From: Streptomyces clavuligerus
GTDB lineage: Bacteria > Actinomycetota > Actinomycetes > Streptomycetales > Streptomycetaceae
Length of the DNA: 64,000 nucleotides
Assembly: GCF_005519465.1 (NCBI RefSeq)
Contig: NZ_CP027858.1
Span: 3,658,001-3,722,000, forward strand
Direction: 5' to 3'
Shown here: positions 35,801 to 44,617 of the stretch, one piece after another
Layout of the letters: every line of letters starts with the position of its first letter
How positions within the stretch are numbered: position 1 is the stretch's first letter
Position numbers and translations under genes: made by a program
Notes under the pieces: model-generated
The model's input: the letters and a program-made list of their open reading frames with translations, nothing else
What the model was told of the DNA's origin: nothing
Databases searched by the model: none

Positions 35801-38800
35801 TCAGCTCATGGGCGGTCAGCAGATCGCCCTCGTCGAGCAGGGCGCCGACCCGGGCGGCGGCCTCCGCCCCCAGGCCCGGGAGCTCCGCGAGCCGGACGCG
35901 CAGCCGCGCGGTGAACCCGGCGTTCGCCCGCTCCAGTTCCTCGGACAGCCCGTCCAACCGGGCCCTGGCGTAGGCCAGATCGCTCCCGGGGGTGAGCGGG
36001 ACGGCCCGCAGCCGGTGCTCGAAGGCGCGCTCCTCGTCCTCCTGGAAGACATCGTTCACCCGGGCCCGGCGCAGCCGGTCCTCCAGGATGCGGCGGCGCT
36101 GCTCCAACTCGGCGGCCGTCCGTCGCCCGGCGTCCATGACCTGCGTGTACAGGGCTTCGGACCGGGGCCGTCCGGCCGCCGGGGGGCCGTCCTCGCGGCT
36201 GTGCGCCGCCGGATGCCCGTCCTCGGGCGCTCCGTCGGCGAGGGTGAGCAGCCGCAGGGCCACGTCGTACCGTTCGGCCGCCGTGTGCATCCGTACGGCG
36301 CCCCGGTGGCCGCGGCGGCTCGCGGCGAGGAACTCCTCGGGGGGCGTGGCGGGGACGACGGCGTCGCCGGTGGCCCCGTCCAGCCGGACGCCCGCCAGCC
36401 GCAGCAGCTCGGGCCCGAGCGCGGGCGCGGTGCCGGGCCCGGCGGGGGCGAGCCGGGTGCCGCCGGAGAGCAGCCGGAAGGTGAGCGCCAGGGAGCGGGA
36501 CGCGGCCCGCACGGCGGCCACGGCGTAGGCGTCGCCCGGGGCGCCGGGTACGGCGCCGCAGGGGTGCTCGGCCAGCTCCGCGAGGACGCGTTCGCGCAGC
36601 CCGAGGACGGTGGCCCGCATCTCCTGCACCTGGTCGGCGCCCCAGTCTGCGGACCCCGCCTCCAGGGCGCGGGAACAGGCCACCCACCGTTCGACCAGCC
36701 GCAGTTGGTTCTGTGCAAGCCGCAGGAGATTCTGCCGGGACGCCCCCTCCAGCCGGGTGCGGCTGGACTTCATCAGCCGACGGTCGATGTCGGCGAGCCG
36801 CTCCTGGAGCGCGGTGCCGTCGCCCAGCCGCCGCACCCGTTCGGCGATCTCGTCCCGCGCGGCGCGGTCGTCGTCGGCGGCACGGACGAGGAGCGAGCCG
36901 AGGAGGCCGTCCCGGGCGAGCCACTGCCGTGCGATGTCGGAGGCGCGGTTGAACCGGAGCCGCGGGTGCTGTTCCAGGCTCTGGCGGCACTCCTCGCGGA
37001 CCTCCCGCAGCGCCCGCTCCAGACCGGCGGCGTCCCGGGCGAGCGCGAGCGGCGGCGCGTGGAGCAGCGTCGACTGGAGCGCCCGCTGGGACACCTCCCG
37101 GGCGACGGACGCGAACGCGGGGGAGACCACCGCCGCCAGCCGCCCGAGCGCGGCGCCGGTCTCGGGGTCACCGGTGACCAGGACGGCCCGCAGCACGGCG
37201 GCGGTGACCAGCAGGCTGTCCGGCCTGCTGACGCCCGGCCGCTCCGGATCCGCCCCGGCCAGCTCCGCGCGGATACGGGCGCAGCCGCCGTCGCCGCCGG
37301 TGCGCAGGGTCTCCGCGTACGCGCTGATCCGGAGCACCGAGACCCGGTGCGCGGGTGCGCCGCTCTGCTCGGCGAGCACGGCGGCGAGCCCGTGCTGCCC
37401 GCCCCCGACGAGCACGGCGAGCACACCGCCCGGTCCGCCGGTGCCGGTGGCTGTCGTCTCCGTGTCCGTGGCCGGTCGCGCGGTGGCCGGTTTGCCGCGT
37501 CCGGTGGGCTTGCCGTTGTGCGCGGTGTGCGGTGGGTCGGTGGCCGGGGGGCCGGTCCGCGGAGGGCTTCCGGGGTGGCTGGTTCCCTGAGTGCCGCCGG
37601 TGGGGACGGCGCCCGGGCCGCCGGTGCCGGTGGCCTCCGGCCGGTCGGTCGCCGGGTCCGTGGCGGCGGGGGCCGTGGTGCTGCCCGTGCTCGGTTTGCC
37701 GGGCGTGGTGTGCGGCGGTGCCCCGGGGGCCGTGGGGTCGGGCTGCGGACGGCCTTCCGGGTGGCTGGTTCCGGGAGTGCCGCCGGTGGCAGGGGTGCCC
37801 GTTTCGCCGGTGGCGGTGGCGGTGGTGTCCGGGCGGAGGGTCGTCGTCTCGGTGCCGGTGCCGGTGCCGGTGCCGGTGGTCGGTCGGGTGGTGGTCGGTT
37901 CGCCGTGTCCGGTGTGTTGGCGGCTGGTCGTGGTGTGTGCGCTGGTGCCGGTCGCGGTGCGTGCGGGGCCGGGCGGGCGGGGCCGGGCGGCGGCGGGGGT
38001 GTCGGCGTCCGGCGCCCGGGGTGCCGGCGACCTGCCCCCGATGTCGGGGACGGCATCGCCGTCGTGGGGCCCCGTGTCGTCGGACGGCGGTGGTGGCTCC
38101 GGCGGTTCGACGGGGGGCCGGAGCCGCAGGCCCGCGTGCTGGGCGGCGAGGCCGAGCAGCCAGGGGGCGCGGTGGGACAGGGCCGCCAGGAGCTCCAGGA
38201 TCTCGCCCGCGCGGCCCGGGTCACGGGCGAGGCCGACGATGGTCAGCAGGGTCCCGATCGCTCCCGCGTCGGCCCGTTCACCGTCGTCCCACCCGGGTCG
38301 GGCGATCAGGGCGGCGGCCCGCTCCCGGGCCCCGGCCAGTGCGGCATCGGCGACGGCGGACCCCTCCGCGCGGGCCAGCCGCTCCACCTCCCGCAGCCGT
38401 TCCCGCGCCGCCCCGTCGGCGAGCCGGGTCAGCGCCACCGCCGTGTGCGCGCGTACGGCGTCGAGTTCCGGCCGTACGTCCCGCGCTCCGTGGCCGTCGA
38501 GGGTGGCGAGCGCCTCGTCGAACGCGTGGGCCAGCGCGGTCAGGGCACCGATGTCCGGGTCGGCGGGGCGGGCCCGGGCGGCGAGCGCGGCGGTGAGGTG
38601 GGATAAGGACGCGTCGGCGGTGGTGAGGGCGCGTTCGACCCGTTCCACGGCGGTGGTGAGCCGTGCGGCACCGGGTGCGTCCGCCGCGGCGGGCGGTGCG
38701 CCGGCGGCCGGACTGTCGGCGGCGGGCACCGAGGGGCCACGGGCCGGGGTGTCCAGCTCCGGGGTGAGCCGGACGAGCCGCAGCGCGGCCTCGCGGGCCG

Positions 38801-39371
38801 CCGCCAGCTCCGCCGCCCCGGCCGGCCCCGTCAGCCAGGGCTGGTCGAGGACCCAGAGCCAGATCCGGGCGTCCCCCGGGGTGACGCGCAGGACCGACCA
38901 CACCGTCAGCCGCAGCAGGGCGGGGCTCCAGCGCCGGGTGAGCGTCGCGGACGAGGGCTGCGACCGGGTCGCCGCGCGGACCGTCGCGTACACCAGATCG
39001 TTCAGCAGGGGCTGGGTGAGATGGCAGGCGGCGTGCCGGGTGCGCGCGGACGCGGGCTCGCGGCGCAGCCGGGTCAGCAGGTCGCGGCAGAGCGCGGGGC
39101 TGACGCGGGTGCCGACGACCGGTATCCGCAGCGTGCTCAGGACATGGCGGCGGCGGCGCACGGGCAGGGCGTGCAGGGCGTGTTCCACATCGGTCTGACC
39201 GAGGTCGCGGACCGCGAGGGCGAGTTGGGGCGCGAGGGGGGACAGGGCATCGGAGAGGGCGGTGAGCGCGGCGTGCACCGGGGGCGGATGCTCCGTCTCC
39301 CCGTTCACGACGGGGTAGGGCGGGCCGTCCGCCTCGGGGGCGGGGGAACGGTGGCGGCGCGGTGAGGTCAC
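32841..39371 (-). CDS. Giant (2176-aa) multidomain P-loop ATPase, unknown role
   Basis: An N-terminal helical region (HAALTALSDALSPLAPQLALAVRDL) and helical repeats lead to a Pro/Thr/Gly-rich disordered segment (about residues 420-650), then more helices including a likely coiled coil (ALQERLADIDRRLMK). A domain with GEYRFLDVRDVTHTGEALVPDF and LLVAYFGTLS precedes the ATPase. The ATPase begins NPYVSEKRGRVAEEMFFGRSDEL, with Walker A GGRGLGKSALLREA near residue 1460 and Walker B LLVMLDEADGFFE near 1560; a winged-helix-like and helical C-terminus follows. This core resembles AAA/STAND ATPases. No membrane segment is seen. GTG 39371 follows GGAG; the frame is open further upstream, but that part is antisense to cbiD. 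Role unknown. Confidence 0.8.
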   Translation of the reverse strand: MTSPRRHRSPAPEADGPPYPVVNGETEHPPPVHAALTALSDALSPLAPQLALAVRDLGQTDVEHALHALPVRRRRHVLSTLRIPVVGTRVSPALCRDLLTRLRREPASARTRHAACHLTQPLLNDLVYATVRAATRSQPSSATLTRRWSPALLRLTVWSVLRVTPGDARIWLWVLDQPWLTGPAGAAELAAAREAALRLVRLTPELDTPARGPSVPAADSPAAGAPPAAADAPGAARLTTAVERVERALTTADASLSHLTAALAARARPADPDIGALTALAHAFDEALATLDGHGARDVRPELDAVRAHTAVALTRLADGAARERLREVERLARAEGSAVADAALAGARERAAALIARPGWDDGERADAGAIGTLLTIVGLARDPGRAGEILELLAALSHRAPWLLGLAAQHAGLRLRPPVEPPEPPPPSDDTGPHDGDAVPDIGGRSPAPRAPDADTPAAARPRPPGPARTATGTSAHTTTSRQHTGHGEPTTTRPTTGTGTGTGTETTTLRPDTTATATGETGTPATGGTPGTSHPEGRPQPDPTAPGAPPHTTPGKPSTGSTTAPAATDPATDRPEATGTGGPGAVPTGGTQGTSHPGSPPRTGPPATDPPHTAHNGKPTGRGKPATARPATDTETTATGTGGPGGVLAVLVGGGQHGLAAVLAEQSGAPAHRVSVLRISAYAETLRTGGDGGCARIRAELAGADPERPGVSRPDSLLVTAAVLRAVLVTGDPETGAALGRLAAVVSPAFASVAREVSQRALQSTLLHAPPLALARDAAGLERALREVREECRQSLEQHPRLRFNRASDIARQWLARDGLLGSLLVRAADDDRAARDEIAERVRRLGDGTALQERLADIDRRLMKSSRTRLEGASRQNLLRLAQNQLRLVERWVACSRALEAGSADWGADQVQEMRATVLGLRERVLAELAEHPCGAVPGAPGDAYAVAAVRAASRSLALTFRLLSGGTRLAPAGPGTAPALGPELLRLAGVRLDGATGDAVVPATPPEEFLAASRRGHRGAVRMHTAAERYDVALRLLTLADGAPEDGHPAAHSREDGPPAAGRPRSEALYTQVMDAGRRTAAELEQRRRILEDRLRRARVNDVFQEDEERAFEHRLRAVPLTPGSDLAYARARLDGLSEELERANAGFTARLRVRLAELPGLGAEAAARVGALLDEGDLLTAHELISSLAVGEPIPDTRQTDGALAALSLFLPTVPDALPDGVTGELIGAVRRRERYLGLDALDCSAMSPEFAEAAARALEGWRDMASREGTRRLDGLSEESLLMPALRLIGYRSPRRPQRDQQKSPGGEYRFLDVRDVTHTGEALVPDFGSGLRGRLRVMLVWGQPTPEALLARVRQDPGQGGLLVAYFGTLSAAARVRLAAECIGRRPLLVLDDAALAHLAARGNQLIGPAMRVLLPFSAVNPYVSEKRGRVAEEMFFGRSDELKSVQVPTGNQVLFGGRGLGKSALLREAVRQFELGTGQSGGQIGLVLSLDSTYTGTNAPSTTIWHIIGRELLDRGALELPRKVRSDVILTYEEVLAGIRGWLRADSGRRLLVMLDEADGFFEADSPRFTQTRRLRDLSARTDDGVKVVFAGLHSVQRYATLAVNNPFSHLSQHPEPIGPLEPQAAADLLIEPLTVLGFRFEEPALVHRVLGHCSYQPFLLQMFAHRLVQTMHDRRRGAPGEPPYLITRSEVEQVQSDKELQRSITGAFHDTLRLDSRYNVIANVVALHAYHQGLGALMTPAELREECTYWWAEGFRDLDPDQFRAYLTEMEGLGVLAPDPDHRGRHLRGANALNMIGTLEDVEAQLQNAASREITERLSALESRHTSRTTHSHCPLTAAQVAQILPGGRRDPDRRNLTRVVVGTPATGIDRVTAALREIAESTGWTMPPVGRRSDFERELVGGVPGHGRLVVSDLHAKAPVAGTCLSSLESARRLLPERPGVTRSAVIVAGPRQRALWFPPDDRAGDVDTVPLRRFTASGLRTWALDLNAFTSEGAVAELAATTGGWPLLVDRVAEEIRRGRGERQALRGVADGLASRDGAAGFLRQAGLNPRTRLWWAYRGVREFMTDDGLSRRDVQTAAGTGMAEGTADGRVPGDGDEALPVELEALEAVRTLRAMQVFDVDRAGRHRLERVLLSCWLRAETDQDAETDADTAVGTGGGEGGRG

Positions 39372-39871
39372 AGGGACTCCAGGTGGGGGTGTGCGCTGCG
39401 AGAAGGCGGAGGCGTGCGGGGCCGGGGCGCGGAAGGCTGCGGCAGCGGCGCGAACGGCGTGTGGGGCGGCACGGCGGGCGGCGCCGGAGCGGGTGCTCGG
39501 GCGGTACCGGAGCGAGCGCGTCGGGCAGGCTGCCGGGGAGCAGCCGCCGGGGACTAGGCGCCGGGCGCCGGGGACGGCCGCAGCGCGGCGCGGACCTGTC
39601 CCGCACGGAGGCCCCGGACGGCGGCGGACGCGCCGTCGGCGGGTATTCGGAAACCACGGCCCCGGCGGGCGGCGGCGGAGGGGCGCGGGGCGCGGCGGGC
39701 CCCGGAGGCGACGGGCGCGGCGGACGAGGGACGGAGGGGGCCGGGGAGGGGGGTCGCCCGGCGGGGCGCGGCGGGACGGTCGTGCCTGTTCATACGCGCA
39801 CATCATCACCGAGCGACTACAGAAAGTGAAGTGCCCTTCGGGTGACGGGGGTTGAAGGTCTTGTGGAGAGT
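39372..39871. promoter_or_regulatory. 500-bp region upstream of the giant ATPase
   Basis: The region separates cbiD (ends 39872) from the ATPase start. An A+T-richer patch at about 39795-39835, just upstream of 39793 on the minus strand, contains cactttctgtagtcgctcgg and looks like a promoter. A possible 79-codon Ala/Pro/Arg-rich minus-strand frame (39793-39554, MNRHDRPAAPRRAT) lies in the leader. It has no family match and no clear ribosome site, so it is not called as a gene. Confidence 0.4.
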
Positions 39872-41014
39872 TCAGGACAGGGTGCCGGGCCCGGCCGGGG
39901 CGCAGCGCCCCACGACGTTCCCCGCGCGGTCGACGCAGATCACATCCACCGCGACGGGCGCCCCGCGCAGCACCGTCAGCGCCTCGTCGCGCGCCGCCAG
40001 GGCGACGAGATCGCCCAGCGGCACCCCGGCGGCCCGGCAGAGCTGGAGCGCGGCCAGACCGGTGTTGGCGGCGGCGACCTCCTGGACGAGGGCCTCCCCG
40101 GCGCCGCCCCGGCGGGCGAGACCGGCCAGGAAGCCCTTGTCCACCTGGGAACGGGCCGAGTGCAGATCCAGATGCCCGGCGGCGAGTTTCGACAGCTTCG
40201 CGAAGCCGCCGCAGACGGTGAGCCGGGCGACGGGGTGGCGGCGCAGATACTTCAGCACGGCGCCCGCGAAGTCGCCCATGTCCAGGAGCGCGTCCTCCGG
40301 CAGCCCGTACTCGGCCACGACGGTCCTCTCCGAGGTCGAGCCGGTGCAGGCGGCCACCTGCCGGTGCCCGGCGGCGCGCGCCACGTCCACGCCGCGCCGG
40401 ATGGAGTCGATCCAGGCGGAACAGGAGTACGGCACCACCACGCCCGTGGTGCCGAGGATCGAGAGGCCGCCGAGGATTCCCAGCCGTCCGTTCCACGTGG
40501 AACGGGCGATCTCCGCCCCGTGGTCGACGGAGACGGTGATCTCCACATCGGCCCCGCGCCCGCCGTTGTGCAGCAGCGCGACCCGTTCGACGTGGTCCCG
40601 CATCAGCTGCCGGGGCACGGGGTTGATCGCGGGCTCGCCCACCGCCAGCGGCAGCCCGGGACGGGTGACCGTGCCGACGCCGGGCCCGGCCCGGAAGACG
40701 ACGCCCGAGCCGGGCGGCAGGACCCGGACCGTGGAGCGCACCAGGGCGCCATGGGTGACGTCGGGGTCGTCGCCCGCGTCCTTGACCACTCCGGCCATCG
40801 CCCGCCCGTCGGCCAGCTCCTCGCGGGCGAGCGCGAACGCCGGGGTCTGCCCCTTCGGCAGGGTGATGGTCACGGGGTCGGGGAAACGGCCGGTGAGCAG
40901 GGCGGTGTACGCGGCCGTGGTGGCCGCTGTCGCACAGGCGCCGGTGGTCCAGCCGGGGCGCAGACCGGTGTGCTTGAGTTGGGCGACCCGTCCGCCCGCC
41001 GCCTCACCGCTCAT
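39872..41014 (-). CDS. cbiD: Cobalt-precorrin-5B C1-methyltransferase
   Basis: CbiD adds the C1 methyl during corrin synthesis. The 380 residues match the family: RPGWTTGACATAATTAAYTALLTG near the N-terminus, VVKDAGDDPDVTHGA, GAGVGTVTRPGLPL-like VGTVTRPGLPLAVGEPAINPVPR, LGILGGLSILGTTGVVVPYSCSAW, TGSTSERTVVAEYGLPEDALLDMGDF and GGFAKLSKLAAGHLDLHS. It stands in for the unrelated CobF of the classical aerobic pathway. The start at 41014 is 17 bp from the start of the divergent cobK, so they share one promoter region. It ends 500 bp before the giant ATPase gene. Confidence 0.96.
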   Translation of the reverse strand: MSGEAAGGRVAQLKHTGLRPGWTTGACATAATTAAYTALLTGRFPDPVTITLPKGQTPAFALAREELADGRAMAGVVKDAGDDPDVTHGALVRSTVRVLPPGSGVVFRAGPGVGTVTRPGLPLAVGEPAINPVPRQLMRDHVERVALLHNGGRGADVEITVSVDHGAEIARSTWNGRLGILGGLSILGTTGVVVPYSCSAWIDSIRRGVDVARAAGHRQVAACTGSTSERTVVAEYGLPEDALLDMGDFAGAVLKYLRRHPVARLTVCGGFAKLSKLAAGHLDLHSARSQVDKGFLAGLARRGGAGEALVQEVAAANTGLAALQLCRAAGVPLGDLVALAARDEALTVLRGAPVAVDVICVDRAGNVVGRCAPAGPGTLS

Positions 41015-41031
41015 GAAAGGGTCCGCGCTCC

Positions 41032-41808
41032 GTGCACATCGTGATTCTCGGGGGTACGACCGAGGCCCGCCGACTGGCGGAGCTGCTGCACGATACCCCT
41101 GACCTGCGGCTGACCAGCTCTCTCGCGGGTCGGGTCGCGGCGCCCCGGCTGCCGCCCGGGGAGGTCAGGGTGGGCGGTTTCGGCGGTGCGGAGGGGCTGG
41201 CGGCGTGGCTGCGCGCGCACGCGGTCGATCTGCTCATCGACGCCACCCATCCCTTCGCCCGGACCATGAGCCTGCACGCGGCGCGGGCCGCCGCCGCCAC
41301 CCGTGTTCCCCTGCTCGCGCTGCGCCGCCCCGGGTGGGTCCGGGAGCCCGGTGACGACTGGCACCCGGTGGACTCGCTGGCGGAGGCGTCGGCGCTGCTG
41401 CCGTCCCTGGGGCGGCGGGTCTTTCTGACGACCGGCAGGACGGGGCTGGCGGCGTTCGCGCCGGGGGACGGACTGTGGTTCCTCGTCCGCTCCGTCGATC
41501 CGCCGGAGGGTCCTGTTCCGGAACGTTGCGAGGTGCTGCTCGACCGGGGTCCCTACGGGCTCGACGGCGAACGGGAACTGCTGGCTCGGCACCGGATCGA
41601 CGTGGTCGTGACCAAGGACAGCGGGGGAGCGGCCACCGCGCCCAAGCTCAGGGCCGCGCGGGAGGCGGGGCTGCCGGTGGTGGTGGTCCGCCGTCCGCCG
41701 CTGCCGCCGGGGGTTGTGTCCGTTCCGGACCCGGAGTCGGCGGCGGCCTGGGCGCGGACCCGGATGCCGTCGCCGCCGGCCGGTCAGGGGGCGGTCGCGC
41801 AGTCGTGA
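41032..41808 (+). CDS. cobK: Precorrin-6A reductase
   Basis: CobK reduces precorrin-6A to dihydro-precorrin-6 with NADPH. The 258 residues show the family opening HIVILGGTTEARRLAELL, SSLAGRVAAPRLPPGEVRVGGFGG, the LLIDATHPFARTMSLHA block, LTTGRTGLAAFAPG and the C-terminal VVVTKDSGGAATAPKLRAARE. The start is GTG 41032. Its last 25 bp overlap, in convergent orientation, the end of cobM. It is the only plus-strand gene of the ring-modification set besides cobN. Confidence 0.95.
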   Translation: MHIVILGGTTEARRLAELLHDTPDLRLTSSLAGRVAAPRLPPGEVRVGGFGGAEGLAAWLRAHAVDLLIDATHPFARTMSLHAARAAAATRVPLLALRRPGWVREPGDDWHPVDSLAEASALLPSLGRRVFLTTGRTGLAAFAPGDGLWFLVRSVDPPEGPVPERCEVLLDRGPYGLDGERELLARHRIDVVVTKDSGGAATAPKLRAAREAGLPVVVVRRPPLPPGVVSVPDPESAAAWARTRMPSPPAGQGAVAQS

Positions 41809-42545
41809 CGGTCGCGGTCGGCCGAGTAGAGATGGCTGTCGCGGAAGCCCTCGGCGCCCAGGGTGCGGCCGACGAGGATGACGGCGGTACGGACGATGCC
41901 CGCCGCCTTCACCTGGTCGGCGATGCCGTCGAGGGTGCCGCGCAGCACGATCTCGTCGGGACGGCTGGCCCAGGCGACCACGGCGGCGGGGCAGTCGGCG
42001 CCGTAGTGGGGCAGCAGCTCCGCGACGACACGATCGGCGTATCCGGCGGCCAGATGGAGCACGAGGAGCGCGCCGCTGCGGCCGAGGGTGGCCAGATCCT
42101 CGCCCTCCGGCATGGGGGTGGCGCGCTGGGCGACCCGGGTGAGGATGACGGTCTGGCCCACGGTCGGCACGGTCAGCTCGCGCTTGAGCGCGGCAGCGGC
42201 GGCGGCGAACGCGGGAACGCCGGGGATCACCTCGTACGGCACCCCGGCCGCGTCCAGACGGCGCATCTGCTCCGCGACGGCGCTGAAGACCGACGGGTCG
42301 CCCGAGTGGAGCCGGGCGACGTCGTGGCCCTCCGTATGGGCGCGGACCAGCTCCGCGGTGATCTCGTCGAGGGTGAGCCGGGCGGTGTCGACCAGCCGGG
42401 CCTCCGGCGGGCAGCCGTCCAGCAGCTCACGCGGGACCAGACTGCCCGCGTAGAGGCAGACCCGGCAGGAGGCGAGGGTACGCGCGCCGCGCAGGGTGAT
42501 GAGGTCGGCGGCACCGGGGCCCGCGCCGATGAAGTACACGGTCAT
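41784..42545 (-). CDS. cobM: Precorrin-4 C11-methyltransferase
   Basis: CobM methylates precorrin-4 at C11 using SAM. The 253-residue protein belongs to the tetrapyrrole methylase family: VYFIGAGPGAADLITLRGARTL at the N-terminus, CLYAGSLVPRELL, DVARLHSGDPSVFSAVAEQMRRL and YEVIPGVPAFAAAAAAL, with ILTRVAQRATPMPEGE typical of CobM/CbiF. The ATG overlaps the cobL stop (ATGA), so translation is coupled. Confidence 0.96.
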   Translation of the reverse strand: MTVYFIGAGPGAADLITLRGARTLASCRVCLYAGSLVPRELLDGCPPEARLVDTARLTLDEITAELVRAHTEGHDVARLHSGDPSVFSAVAEQMRRLDAAGVPYEVIPGVPAFAAAAAALKRELTVPTVGQTVILTRVAQRATPMPEGEDLATLGRSGALLVLHLAAGYADRVVAELLPHYGADCPAAVVAWASRPDEIVLRGTLDGIADQVKAAGIVRTAVILVGRTLGAEGFRDSHLYSADRDRHDCATAP

Positions 42546-43816
42546 ACGAGGTCTCCTGAGTCGGGCGGTACGGGGGCGCCGGGCCCGGGGCGCTTCTCTG
42601 CGGCCCACTGGGTCACCGGCATCGCCTGACGCCAGCCGGTGAAGCCGCCGACGGGCACGGCGTGCGCCACCGCGAGGCGCACCAGCTCTCCGCCGTGGCG
42701 CCGACGGGCCTCGGCGAGCAGGGCCTCGGACTCCAGCGTCACGGTGTTGGCGACGAGCCTGCCCCGGTCGGGCAGCGCCGCCCAGCAGACGTCCAGCAGC
42801 CCGGCGGCGGTCAGCCCGCCGCCGATGAAGACCGCGTCCGGGACGGGGAGCCCGGCGAGCGCGCCGGGGGCCGCGCCGGTGACCACCCGCAGCCCGGGTA
42901 CGCCCAGCCGGTCGGCGTTGCGGGCGATGCGCGCGGCGCGTTCCGGGTCGCGTTCGACACAGACGGCGCGGCAGGAGGGGTGGGTCCGCAGCCACTCGAC
43001 GGCGATCGACCCGGAGCCGCCGCCGACGTCCCACAGCAGTTCGCCGGGGGCGGGCGCCAGCGCGGCGAGCGTCGCGGCGCGGACATGGCGCTTGGTGAGC
43101 TGCCCGTCGTGCTCGTACGCGCTGTCGGGGAGCCCGGGGACCGCGCCGAGCCGGGGCGCGCCGGGGGCGCGGCGGCACTCCACGGCGACGACGTTCAACG
43201 GGTCGCCCGGCGGGTGCGGCCAGCCGTCGGCGGTGCCTTCGAGGACGCGCTCCACGGGAGCGGCGAGCTGTTCCAGGACCCGTATCCGGCTGGGGCCGAA
43301 GCCGTGCGCACGCAGCAGCGCGGCGACGTCGGCGGGGGTGTCGGCCCCGGCGCTGAGCACCAGCAGCCGCCGTCCGTCGTGGAGCGCGGCAGCCAGCCGG
43401 GCGACGGGCCGCCCCACCGCGGTGACCACCTCGGTCTCCTCCACGGCCCAGCCGAGGCGGGCGGCGGCGAGCGAGACGGACGAGGGGTGCGGCAGGACCC
43501 GCAGCGCGGGCGCGCCGAGCACTTCGGCGAGGGCGCGCCCGATGCCGTAGTGCATGGGGTCGCCGCTGGCCAGGACCGCGATCCGGCGGCCGTGGTGGGC
43601 GGCGACGACGCCGGGGACCGCGGGGCGCAACGGCGAGGGCCAGCGAACCCGCTCGGCCCGGCACCCGTCGGCCCCCTCGGGCAGCAGATCGAGCTGGCGC
43701 GCCCCGCCGACGACGACGTCCGCCGCGCGGAGCGCCGCGCGGGACGCCTCGGGGAGCCCGGCCCAGCCGTCGGCACCGATGCCGACCACGGTGACGACGG
43801 GGGGTGCGGGGGTCAC
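42542..43816 (-). CDS. cobL: Precorrin-6Y C5,15-methyltransferase, decarboxylating (CbiE-CbiT fusion)
   Basis: CobL methylates C5 and C15 and removes the C12 acetate carboxyl. The 424-residue protein has the CbiE methylase half (VVTVVGIGADGWAGLPEASRAAL, VLASGDPMHYGIG, LPHPSSVSLAAARLGWAVEE) and the CbiT half (GELLWDVGGGSGSIAVEWLRTHP, VCVERDPERAARIARNADRLG, FIGGGLTAAGLLD). GTG 43816 follows GCGAGGT. The stop overlaps the cobM start. About 800 bp of repeat-rich DNA separate it from cobIJ upstream, so it probably has its own promoter. Confidence 0.96.
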   Translation of the reverse strand: MTPAPPVVTVVGIGADGWAGLPEASRAALRAADVVVGGARQLDLLPEGADGCRAERVRWPSPLRPAVPGVVAAHHGRRIAVLASGDPMHYGIGRALAEVLGAPALRVLPHPSSVSLAAARLGWAVEETEVVTAVGRPVARLAAALHDGRRLLVLSAGADTPADVAALLRAHGFGPSRIRVLEQLAAPVERVLEGTADGWPHPPGDPLNVVAVECRRAPGAPRLGAVPGLPDSAYEHDGQLTKRHVRAATLAALAPAPGELLWDVGGGSGSIAVEWLRTHPSCRAVCVERDPERAARIARNADRLGVPGLRVVTGAAPGALAGLPVPDAVFIGGGLTAAGLLDVCWAALPDRGRLVANTVTLESEALLAEARRRHGGELVRLAVAHAVPVGGFTGWRQAMPVTQWAAEKRPGPGAPVPPDSGDLV

Positions 43817-44617
43817 GGCCGGTACCTCGCTGCGGGCTCTGGGGCGGTCTGCGGAACGCAGGCACTTTACTCGCCCCCGGCTGCCCCGCCCCCGCGGGCC
43901 CGACACCTGGGGACGGCCCCCGCCCAGCGGACCGCCCGCCACGCAATCCGACGCCCTGCGCACCGCGGGGGCCACGCCCCGAGCCCTCGCGCCTCGACCT
44001 CCCCCGGAGGGGGCACCCCCAGGGTGCTGTTTCGCGCGGGCATTTTCTCCCTCCCACCGGGCGGGGGCTGTGCCCGCTTCCCGCACCGGGCGGGCTGGTC
44101 CCCGGTGGGGTGCAGGGTCGTCCCCTTGGCGGGACCCGAAGGGGCCGTCTGTCTCCCCCCGGGGCGGGGGTGTGCCCCCTGCGTGCGGGAGGGGCCTGCG
44201 GCTCCCCCTTCCCACCGGGCGGGAGTGTGCCCACGTCCCGCACCGAGTGGGCCGTCTGCCCGTGGTGGGGGGTGCAGGGTCGTCCCCGGAAGGGACCGGC
44301 GGAGAACCGCCCGCACTCTGCGTCGGACGCCCGGTCTGCCGGCCCTGAGGAGTCGAGCCCGGAGGCCCCCACATCCCGCACCTGACGGGTGGCCCGAGCA
44401 AAACCAGCCCGTCCGGCGTTTGAGGACGGACCCCGCACCCAACGCAAGGCTCACGCGCAAGCCGACGGACCCCGCGCGGCCCCGTCGTCGGGGGCCAGCC
44501 CCCGAACCCCCGCTCCTCAAACGCCGGAGGGGCTGAATTTCGGGCACCCCCAAGAGGCTGACTTTCAGGCACCCCACAGGGCTGATTGCCTCGGGGCCGC
44601 CGGGGACACCCCCCGGA
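43817..44617. repeat. Repeat-rich, gene-free gap inside the cobalamin locus
   Basis: No gene is visible in 800 bp. A direct repeat of about 75 bp occurs at 44057-44130 and again at 44215-44290; both copies contain caccgggcggg, a ggtgggg run and gtgcagggtcgtcccc. An inverted pair of 22 bp with one mismatch lies at 44405-44426 (core gtccggcgtttgagga) and 44514-44535. This rolling-hairpin type element is common between Streptomyces genes. It could act as the terminator of cobIJ. Confidence 0.75.

Noticed and set aside
32667..38606. 1979-codon plus-strand open frame opposite the giant ATPase
   Set aside because: It is a G+C-bias shadow: composition is Arg/Pro/Gly-rich with no domain pattern, while the minus-strand frame has clear Walker motifs.
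39554..39793. 79-codon minus-strand frame in the ATPase leader
   Set aside because: Ala/Pro/Arg-rich with no ribosome site or family; such frames arise often at this G+C content, so it is only mentioned in the intergenic note.
39372..40496. 375-codon upstream extension of the giant ATPase frame
   Set aside because: This part is in another frame of cbiD on the same strand and of its leader; a ribosome site at 39371 supports the shorter protein.
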